Below, in pieces: positions 15,550 to 21,546 of a stretch of DNA of 21,546 nt (the stretch's first letter is position 1; every line of letters begins with the position of its first letter). Source of the stretch: Lysobacterales bacterium (GTDB lineage: Bacteria; Pseudomonadota; Gammaproteobacteria; Xanthomonadales; SZUA-36); the NCBI GenBank assembly GCA_029287515.1, contig JARFQZ010000127.1, positions 1 to 21,546 on the forward strand, given 5' to 3'. The notes under the pieces were generated by a model. The model was given only the letters and a program-made list of their open reading frames with translations. It searched no databases and was not told where the DNA came from. Both the position numbers and the translations under genes were made by a program.

Positions 15550-17146
15550 ATTTTTGGTCTTTCAGAATGGCGTGGGCCGCATTGTAACCCGGAGCGCCGG
15601 TGACGCCGCCCCCGGGGTGAGTGCCGGCTCCGCACAGGTACAACCCTTCAATCGGCGTTCGGTAGTGGGCCCAGCCGGGTAATGGCCTGTTAAAAAACAG
15701 CTGGTCCATGCGGATGTCCCCGTGGAATATGTTGCCCTCGGTAATGCCGAAGCGTCTTTCCAGGTCCAGCGGAGTGATCACGTCGCGGCCAACGATCGCA
15801 CCAGGTACATTCGGCGCATAGCGGCCGATGATTTCTACCACGCGGTCACCCAGCCAGTCCCGGTGCTGATCCCAGCCGCCGTCAGCGGGCTGGTACGGCA
15901 GGTACTGAATGAAGGTGGTCAGAACGTGGCGCCCCGGCGTCACCAGGCCGGGATCGACGGCTGAGGCAAGTACGCAATCCACCCAGAGCTCAGGCTCCAG
16001 TTGGCCCAGTTGGGCAGCGTTGTAGCTGCGCTGGGCCTGGTCGAAGGTCGGCACCAGCGTGAACAGCATTTTCTGCAGCGCGGGCGCATCGGCGGGCATG
16101 CCGTTGACCCGGGGTTCCTCGTTCAGCACGAGGTTGACCTTGGCCGCAGGCCCGTCCATGTGAATGGCCTGCACTTGTTGCAGGAAATGACCATCTAGCT
16201 GGTCGGCCTCAACCAGGTTTAGGAAAGTACGCTTTGGGTCGGCGTTGGAAACCGCGAGTCCACATTCGATGAATTCGCCACCGGTCAAAGTCACGCCGCG
16301 GGCTTTGCCGTCCTGTGATTCGATCCGGCTGACTTCCAAGCCCGTGCGGATTTCAACACCTGCTTCGGCACAGGCTGCCGCCATGGCCTGGGTTATTGCA
16401 CCCATGCCGCCGATGACGTGGCCGCTGAAGCCCTGTTTTTCGTCCTCGCCGCCACTGAGCAGGTGGAACAGCAGCCCCATTGCAGACCCGGGATCGCGTG
16501 GTCCGCCGTGCTTGCCATACAGGTTGTTGGCGAGCATCAGCCGCTTGACTTCTTCGGATTCGAAATAACGGTCGAGGAACTGTTCCAGGCTGCCCGTAAG
16601 GAAAGTAATCAGCTCGGATATCTGCTTACCCTTCAGCCCACGAAAGCGGCGGCCAACACGCAGCATTTCGAGAAAGCCGGCTAGCCCGGTAGCCCCGGTT
16701 CGTGGCGGCGGTTCGAGGAAAAAGGGTTGCAGAAACCGGGCCAGGGTTTTCAGTTCCTCATCCAGTTGAAAAAACGAATCGGCGTCCCTGCGACTGAACC
16801 GGGCCAACTCTTGATGGGTTTTGCGGTCGTCGCTCCACCATGGCAAAACCCGGCCCTCCGGCAGGGCGATCTGCAATCCTGGGTCAGCAGCAATCATTTT
16901 CAGGCCGTGCCGGCCCAGGTCCATGTCCCGGATCACCTCGGGCCTCAGCATGGATGCCATGTACGATGCAGTGGAAACGCGGCAACCGGGCGCGTTTTCC
17001 GGATCGATTTCCTCGGTGACCGCACAGCCTCCAACCACGTCCCGCCGGTCCAGCACCAGCGTATCCTGGCCGGCCCTGGCGAGATAATACGCGGTCGTCA
17101 GGCCGTTGTGCCCGGCGCCGACCACGATGGCGTCATAGCGCCTCAA
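15548..17146 (-). CDS. FAD-dependent oxidoreductase, PYROXD2/phytoene-desaturase-like
   Basis: A 532-residue protein of normal CrtI/PYROXD2 length. The N-terminus carries VVGAGHNGLTTAYYLARAG (8-26) for FAD binding and then VLDRRDVVGG. The C-terminus carries the LYLCGAGTHPGGGVTGAPGYNAA flavin-contact motif typical of this superfamily. No transmembrane segment is evident. The PYROXD2-like branch is poorly characterised, so carotenoid activity should not be assumed; no crtB or crtE gene is present. Its ATG overlaps the stop of the upstream propeller-like gene by 4 bp (17143-17146), implying coupled translation and a shared role. The family call is firm; the reaction is unknown. Confidence 0.87.
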   Translation of the reverse strand: MRRYDAIVVGAGHNGLTTAYYLARAGQDTLVLDRRDVVGGCAVTEEIDPENAPGCRVSTASYMASMLRPEVIRDMDLGRHGLKMIAADPGLQIALPEGRVLPWWSDDRKTHQELARFSRRDADSFFQLDEELKTLARFLQPFFLEPPPRTGATGLAGFLEMLRVGRRFRGLKGKQISELITFLTGSLEQFLDRYFESEEVKRLMLANNLYGKHGGPRDPGSAMGLLFHLLSGGEDEKQGFSGHVIGGMGAITQAMAAACAEAGVEIRTGLEVSRIESQDGKARGVTLTGGEFIECGLAVSNADPKRTFLNLVEADQLDGHFLQQVQAIHMDGPAAKVNLVLNEEPRVNGMPADAPALQKMLFTLVPTFDQAQRSYNAAQLGQLEPELWVDCVLASAVDPGLVTPGRHVLTTFIQYLPYQPADGGWDQHRDWLGDRVVEIIGRYAPNVPGAIVGRDVITPLDLERRFGITEGNIFHGDIRMDQLFFNRPLPGWAHYRTPIEGLYLCGAGTHPGGGVTGAPGYNAAHAILKDQK

Positions 17147-18102
17147 TAGGGCCAGACCTCCAGGCCATGGATGGCGTTACGGACATCCATCGAAAAATTG
17201 ACGCGGGCGACTTCGGTGCCGGCGTCCAGGTCGTATAACGTGACCGTTGACGGAGAAGACCCGGCAGCAATGAAACGATCATTGATCACGCACAGACCCC
17301 GGCCAAAACCCTGGCGGGCCAGCTTGCCGTCCGCGAGTTCGGCGTGTTCGAGCTCCGAGGGGTCGTAGACTGGCACCGGAAGCGCAATCTGCGTGCCGTC
17401 GCGGCCAACGTACCGGACCACATCCGAAGCTGTATCGTTGAACAACACGCCATCGCGGAACGGGCGGGCATTGTGCATGCCCTGGGGCATGTCGATGGCC
17501 TTGGTGACCACGTTTTCGTTACCGATGTGAAGAACTCCTTCTGTTTTGAGGCCACTGGCGAACATGCCGCGCCGATCCGCGTAAACATTATTCAGATGCA
17601 GCAGATTCCGGGCCTTGGGCCCATCGGCGCCCCCCGGCCCGCTGATGCCCTGGGGGTCGTAGGCAATTCCCCTGGGTCCTTCCTCGGTCAGCGACAGGTG
17701 GATTGCCCAGAAAAAAGCCTGCTTGTCCAGGTCGAACGCCAGGATGCTGTCGTGCCCGGTGGAAGTCAGGTAAAGGTGGTTGTTCAACTGGAAGATCTCG
17801 TGGCAGTGCTTCAGGTACGTGCTGCGGAAGGATCGCTTGATATTGAATTGCCGGTCGTAGATAAAAAGCTCGTCACTTGCGGCTATATAGATTTCTTCAC
17901 CGAAAAACGCGATTCCTCGCAGCCCGCGATCCCAGCCCCGGCCCTTGAAGTCGATTTCCGAGGTGTCCCAGTCCACCACCTGCGTGACCTCCTGCTCAGC
18001 AAAGTTAACCAGGTAGATGCCGCCGTGGCTGTCGCCCTGTTCCGCGCCTCTGACTACCGAGGTTGCTATCAGCGTAGGAAGTTCCAGACTGGTTTCTGTC
18101 AT
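17143..18102 (-). CDS. Beta-propeller-like conserved protein, unknown function
   Basis: A 319-residue protein with no signal peptide. It shows repeating beta-strand patterns of the kind IYLV..., GIAFFGEEIYIAASDELFIYD, NHLYLTSTGHDSILAFDLD, LLHLNNVYADRRGMFASG and GLCVINDRFIAAGSSPSTVTLYDLD, consistent with a six- or seven-bladed propeller. The invariant-looking KGRGWDRGLRGIAF and CHEI...LYLTSTGHDS segments recall the uncharacterised DUF4915/TIGR03032-like group, but I am not certain of that assignment. It overlaps the downstream PYROXD2-like gene by 4 bp and follows the amidohydrolase gene after 59 bp on the same strand, so the three may form one transcript. It may bind a ligand or scaffold the oxidoreductase; this is inference. 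Confidence 0.6.
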   Translation of the reverse strand: MTETSLELPTLIATSVVRGAEQGDSHGGIYLVNFAEQEVTQVVDWDTSEIDFKGRGWDRGLRGIAFFGEEIYIAASDELFIYDRQFNIKRSFRSTYLKHCHEIFQLNNHLYLTSTGHDSILAFDLDKQAFFWAIHLSLTEEGPRGIAYDPQGISGPGGADGPKARNLLHLNNVYADRRGMFASGLKTEGVLHIGNENVVTKAIDMPQGMHNARPFRDGVLFNDTASDVVRYVGRDGTQIALPVPVYDPSELEHAELADGKLARQGFGRGLCVINDRFIAAGSSPSTVTLYDLDAGTEVARVNFSMDVRNAIHGLEVWPY

Positions 18103-18161
18103 ACCGTGTTCCGTGGAGAATTTGACCGGCAGATAGTATAGGCCATGCTGGACAAGTGAGG

Positions 18162-19718
18162 TTATTTACGAGCTATAAATCTCCCCGGGCGCTTGCCAGT
18201 TGGCAGGTTGTTTTCGAAAACGATCTGGCCGTTTACCCAGACCTTGCTGATGCCGGAGCTGAGGGCTCCCGGATTTTTCGGCGTGGCGTGATCAATCACG
18301 GTATCCGGATCGAACAGCACGAGGTCCGCGGCAGCGCCGGGCCTGATCACACCGCGGTCTTCAATCCCCATGTGGCTGGCTGACAGGCCGGTCATTTTAT
18401 GCACGGCTTGTTCCAGGCTCATCAGTCCCTGCTCACGGACATAGCGACCCAGAACCCGGGGAAATGAGCCGGCGCCCCGCGGGTGCAGGTCGTCCAGTGA
18501 TCCATCGGTACAGATGTTGGTGTGCGGCCAGGCCATCAGGACCTTGATGTCCTCTTCCTGCATGCTGGTGCCGATGATCATGTCCGCCATCTCGCCGGTT
18601 TCCGCTGAATACCGTTCGGATTCGGCGATCAGGTCCATGAAAGCGGTGACCGGGTCGACTCCGCGCAAGGCGGCGACTTCAACCAGGGTTTTTCCCACGT
18701 ACTCAGGTTGCGGTGCAAAATACGTGAACCACATGCCCCCGGGCGGCGCCAGTTTTTCCAGCGCAAATTCGACTTCTGACCGGTCCGTGATGTCCCGTTC
18801 AGGCAGCAGTACCATCATGCCGGATTGCCAGTATTCATAGGGATAAATATCGGCCGTGATAGCGATGCCTTCATCCCTGGCGGCATCCATCTTTGCCAGG
18901 ATCTCCGGCGCCCGGCCCCAGAGCGTGGTCAGCGCCAGCTTGATGTGGGAAACCTGTACCGGGATTTCAGCCTGCCGGCCGATTTCGATGATCTCGTCGA
19001 TGGCCTGCTCGAACCAGCGGTCTTCACTACGCACGTGACTGATATAGCGGCCGCCGTGATCTGCGGCAATCCGGGCCAGTGCGATCACTTCTTCGGTATT
19101 TGAATAGATGCCTGGGTCGTATTCCAGGCCTGCAGCCAGCCCCAACGAGCCCGCCTGCAGGTCCTCCCTGAGAAACTGGCCCATCACCGAGATTTCAGGT
19201 TCCGTGGCATGACGGCGGAAATCGGTTTTCATGACATGCGCCCTGAGCGTGTTGTGGCCGGAGTACGACGCGACGTTGACCGCAACCGGGTTGTCCAGCA
19301 GTTTCAGGCGAAAATCCAGCAGCGGGAAAGGAGAACCGCCATCCTGGCCCAGCACGGCAGTGGTGATGCCCTGGCTGGTTGCTGCGAGTGCGTTTGGCTG
19401 TTCGAACAATTCATCATCCGCATGGCTGTGGGTATCGATGAAGCCGGGCGCCAGGGCCTGGCCTCCGCCATCGATCACGATATCGTTTGCCCCCGGTTGC
19501 AGGTTGCCCACTTCGAGAATCTTGCCGCTTTGCAAGCGGACCGAAGCCTCGCGCCGGGATGCGCCGGTGCCGTCGATCACGACGACGTTTGTGATCAGTT
19601 GCGTGGCCGGGTCGGCCGAAGGGAGTGGTCTCGAGTCACAGGCGGTCAGCACGGCAAGGACCGGGACTGCGAGGAGTGGGAGTGCGAGCAGCAGGGCAGC
19701 AGCAAATTTGTTTGGCAT
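18162..19718 (-). CDS. Lipoprotein amidohydrolase, N-acyl-D-amino-acid deacylase (D-aminoacylase) family
   Basis: A 518-residue protein from the ATG at 19716-19718 (MPNKFAAALLL...). The open frame upstream overlaps the aminotransferase promoter and is not family-like. A hydrophobic signal ends in LTAC, a lipobox with lipidated Cys27; +2 is Asp28, which in E. coli retains lipoproteins at the inner membrane. Metal and catalytic features are H97-S-H99 (GFIDTHSHADD), Glu199 in GLEYDPG, His228 in ISHVRSED, His258 in VSHIK and Asp405 in CTDGSLDD. The family hydrolyses N-acyl-D-amino acids or related amides with zinc, here probably facing the periplasm. It is divergent from the spuC-like gene across a palindrome-bearing gap. 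Confidence 0.87.
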   Translation of the reverse strand: MPNKFAAALLLALPLLAVPVLAVLTACDSRPLPSADPATQLITNVVVIDGTGASRREASVRLQSGKILEVGNLQPGANDIVIDGGGQALAPGFIDTHSHADDELFEQPNALAATSQGITTAVLGQDGGSPFPLLDFRLKLLDNPVAVNVASYSGHNTLRAHVMKTDFRRHATEPEISVMGQFLREDLQAGSLGLAAGLEYDPGIYSNTEEVIALARIAADHGGRYISHVRSEDRWFEQAIDEIIEIGRQAEIPVQVSHIKLALTTLWGRAPEILAKMDAARDEGIAITADIYPYEYWQSGMMVLLPERDITDRSEVEFALEKLAPPGGMWFTYFAPQPEYVGKTLVEVAALRGVDPVTAFMDLIAESERYSAETGEMADMIIGTSMQEEDIKVLMAWPHTNICTDGSLDDLHPRGAGSFPRVLGRYVREQGLMSLEQAVHKMTGLSASHMGIEDRGVIRPGAAADLVLFDPDTVIDHATPKNPGALSSGISKVWVNGQIVFENNLPTGKRPGRFIARK

Positions 19719-19740
19719 AACCCGGATTATTGAGAGCAGG

Positions 19741-19766
19741 GGGACTAAACGCAAGCGATTAGTCCC
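19741..19766. promoter_or_regulatory. 26-bp near-perfect palindrome in divergent promoter region
   Basis: GGGACTAA (19741-19748) and TTAGTCCC (19759-19766) are exact inverted repeats around ACGCAAGCGA, in which CGC/GCG is again symmetric. Only one A.A pair and the central AA break the symmetry. It lies 22 bp before the amidohydrolase ATG and 69 bp before the aminotransferase GTG. A TACAGT at 19791-19796 could be the -10 box toward the aminotransferase. A two-base loop is poor for a terminator, so an operator for a dimeric repressor is the better reading. Confidence 0.55.
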
Positions 19767-19835
19767 GTGGCATTTTTTCGCGAGTGCAGGTACAGTCTGC
19801 GGATTGTGAAACATGATTGAGCCCGGAGGTGTTTT

Positions 19836-21218
19836 GTGACCGATGTGAACCTGGACCAGACGGCGGACTGGAAGCGCAATGACCATCGCCATTACATGCA
19901 CCCGTTCACGGATCACAAAGAACTGGGCGAGAAGGGCGGAACGCGTGTCATTACCCGGGCGGAAGGTGTTTACATCTATGATTCCGAGGGTCAGCAGATC
20001 CTGGATGGAATGGCCGGGCTCTGGTGTGTGAACCTGGGTTACGGGCGGCAGGAACTGGTGGACGCGGCGGCGCGGCAGATGCAGGAGCTCCCGTACTACA
20101 ACAGTTTTTTCCAGTGCACCCACCCGCCGGCGATCGAGTTGTCACAATTGCTCAGCGATCTCAGCCCCGGCCAGTTCAACCACGTATTCTTCACCGGGTC
20201 CGGATCCGAGGCAAACGACACCCAGATCAGGCTGATCCGGCGTTACTGGGACCTGAAAGGCCAGCCGGATCGGATGACGATCATAGCGCGCAAGAATGCC
20301 TACCACGGCAGTACGCTGGGTGGTGCGAGCCTGGGCGGAATGTCCGCCATGCACGAACAGATGGTGATGCCGGTCCCGGGCATCGAACATATCGAACAGC
20401 CTTACCCCTTTGAGTTGGGCGCGGATCTTTCGCCGGAAGAATTCGGCCTGCAGCAGGCGCGATTGCTGGAAAAGAAAATCCAGGAGATTGGCGCCGAGAA
20501 GGTGGCCGCCTTCATTGGTGAGCCGGTGCAGGGGGCAGGGGGCGTGATCATTCCGCCCGACAGCTACTGGCCGGAAATCCAGCGCATCTGCGACGAATAC
20601 GGAATCCTGCTGGTGGCGGATGAGGTCATCACGGCCTTCGGACGCCTGGGTGAGTGGTTCGGCTCAACTCATTACGGCATCCGTCCCGATCTCATTTCCT
20701 TCGCCAAGGGCGTGACTTCGGGGTACCTGCCGCTGGGGGGCTCCCTGGTCGGCGACCGCGTCGCCGACGTGGTCATCGCCAGCGGAGGGGAATTCGCCCA
20801 CGGTTACACTTACTCCGGGCACCCCGCCGCCTGCGCGGTGGCGCTGGAGAATCTCAGGATCCTGCAACGGGAAAAAATCGTCGAAAAGGTGAAGGAACGC
20901 ACCGCGCCTTACTTCAATGAGCGCTGGGCGGGCCTGGGGGACCATCCCCTCGTCGGTGAAGCCCGCAGCCTGGGACTGGTGGGTGCGATCGAAATCGTCA
21001 GGGACAAGGACAGCAGGGAACGTTTCCACAAAGACCAGGGCGCCGGGCCTCGTTGCCGTGATTTCTGCATCAGCAACGGCCTGGTGATGCGCGCCGTGGG
21101 CGATACCATGATCGTTTCGCCACCGCTGATCTTCGGGAAGGAACACATCGACGAACTGGTGGAGAAGGCCTGGAAATGCCTGGACCTGACCCAGCAGTCA
21201 CTGGAGTCAGCTCCATGA
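19836..21218 (+). CDS. spuC: Class III PLP aminotransferase, putrescine:pyruvate aminotransferase-like
   Basis: A 460-residue protein starting at GTG 19836, supported by GGAGG at 19825-19829 six bases upstream. It follows Pseudomonas SpuC closely in several blocks: MHPFTDHKELGEKG, AEGVYIYDSEG, MAGLWCVNLGYGR, FFTGSGSEANDTQ, YHGSTLGGASLGGM, the cofactor Asp262 in VADEV, PLP-binding Lys291 in SFAKGVTSGY, and GLVMRAVGDTMIVSPPL near the end. The reaction transfers the amine of putrescine (or related polyamines) to pyruvate, giving 4-aminobutanal and alanine, in the cytoplasm. The stop overlaps the next gene's ATG (ATGA, 21215-21218), tying it to an agmatinase-family enzyme. Related omega-aminotransferases (beta-alanine, taurine) are alternatives but fit less well. 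Confidence 0.9.
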   Translation: MTDVNLDQTADWKRNDHRHYMHPFTDHKELGEKGGTRVITRAEGVYIYDSEGQQILDGMAGLWCVNLGYGRQELVDAAARQMQELPYYNSFFQCTHPPAIELSQLLSDLSPGQFNHVFFTGSGSEANDTQIRLIRRYWDLKGQPDRMTIIARKNAYHGSTLGGASLGGMSAMHEQMVMPVPGIEHIEQPYPFELGADLSPEEFGLQQARLLEKKIQEIGAEKVAAFIGEPVQGAGGVIIPPDSYWPEIQRICDEYGILLVADEVITAFGRLGEWFGSTHYGIRPDLISFAKGVTSGYLPLGGSLVGDRVADVVIASGGEFAHGYTYSGHPAACAVALENLRILQREKIVEKVKERTAPYFNERWAGLGDHPLVGEARSLGLVGAIEIVRDKDSRERFHKDQGAGPRCRDFCISNGLVMRAVGDTMIVSPPLIFGKEHIDELVEKAWKCLDLTQQSLESAP

Positions 21219-21546
21219 GCGATCCCAAAGGCTGGGACAATGCGTTTACCGCGAAGAGCCCCTACGGAACAGTCAAGGGATCACCGTCCTATGCCGGTGC
21301 GCTCAGTTTCATGCGCCGGCGTTACAGCCAGGACCTCGAAGGCGTGGACGTGGCCGTGGCGGGTATCCCCCTGGACACGGCAACGACCAACCGGCCGGGT
21401 GCCCGCTTCGGGCCCAGGGCGGTGCGTGCGGCGAGCACGGGAATCAGCTGGGAGCGGCCCTGGCCCTGGGATTTCGATCCGTTCGATTCCCTGGCCGTGG
21501 TCGACTATGGCGACTGCGAATTCGATGCAGGCATGCCTGAAACCAT
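21215..21546 (+). CDS. speB: Agmatinase/guanidinobutyrase family amidinohydrolase (N-terminal part; gene runs past window)
   Basis: The first 110 residues are present. The ATG overlaps the aminotransferase stop by 4 bp. VDVAVAGIPLDTATTNRPGA then RFGPRAVRAAS (about 47-76), and VVDYGDCEFD near 97-106, are the N-terminal hallmark strands of the ureohydrolase fold. The metal-binding Asp/His motifs lie downstream and are not in view. Family members cleave agmatine to putrescine plus urea, or 4-guanidinobutyrate to GABA plus urea, with two Mn2+ ions. Coupling to a putrescine aminotransferase favours agmatinase or guanidinobutyrase. The specific symbol is a best guess. Confidence 0.8.
   Translation, partial: MSDPKGWDNAFTAKSPYGTVKGSPSYAGALSFMRRRYSQDLEGVDVAVAGIPLDTATTNRPGARFGPRAVRAASTGISWERPWPWDFDPFDSLAVVDYGDCEFDAGMPET

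Noticed and set aside
19741..19777. Palindrome followed by T-run (TTTTTT) as a Rho-independent terminator
   Set aside because: The loop would be two bases, the T-run starts seven bases after the stem, and it sits between divergent genes where a terminator has no role.

Overview
This window looks like chromosomal DNA of a GC-rich (roughly 58% by eye), probably marine, gammaproteobacterium. The reasons are a large TonB-dependent receptor, a TPR-sulfotransferase next to an aspartyl/asparaginyl hydroxylase, and Pseudomonas/E. coli-like polyamine genes. The taxonomic placement is inference. I see no rRNA, tRNA, CRISPR array, insertion sequence, phage or plasmid gene, and no gap longer than about 145 bases without a gene.

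Layout. (1) 1-2505: a truncated PuuB-like FAD amine oxidase, a divergent TetR regulator, and a second, more distant DadA/PuuB-type FAD oxidoreductase converging on the regulator. (2) 2543-6207: a tight plus-strand run of exported alpha/beta hydrolase, three-His-box membrane desaturase/hydroxylase, variant methylenetetrahydrofolate reductase (TTG start) and xylose-isomerase-like TIM barrel. I do not recognise a described pathway here. (3) 6167-7927: a MATE transporter with no ATG/GTG/TTG start upstream of its first membrane helix (best start ATT), divergent from a small acidic exported protein. (4) 7933-8031: a compact repeat/hairpin element. (5) 8030-10248: a PuuC-like aldehyde dehydrogenase coupled to a DUF6445-type oxygenase-like protein. 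(6) 10335-15504: TPR-sulfotransferase, Asp/Asn hydroxylase and TonB-dependent receptor. (7) 15548-19718: minus-strand genes for a lipoprotein D-aminoacylase-like amidohydrolase, a beta-propeller-like protein and a PYROXD2/CrtI-like oxidoreductase. (8) 19836-21546: a SpuC-like putrescine aminotransferase overlapping a truncated agmatinase-family gene.

How the genes fit. The recurring theme is amine and polyamine breakdown. The agmatinase family makes putrescine or a related amine, SpuC or PuuB deaminates it, and the PuuC-like dehydrogenase oxidises the aldehyde. The TetR regulator probably controls the adjacent puuB-like gene. The second theme is uptake and modification: an outer-membrane receptor surrounded by two unrelated 2-oxoglutarate-oxygenase-like proteins and a sulfotransferase. 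The least explained parts are the desaturase/MTHFR-like/TIM-barrel operon, whose MTHFR-like protein carries His where MetF has its active-site Asp, and the unusual start of the MATE gene.
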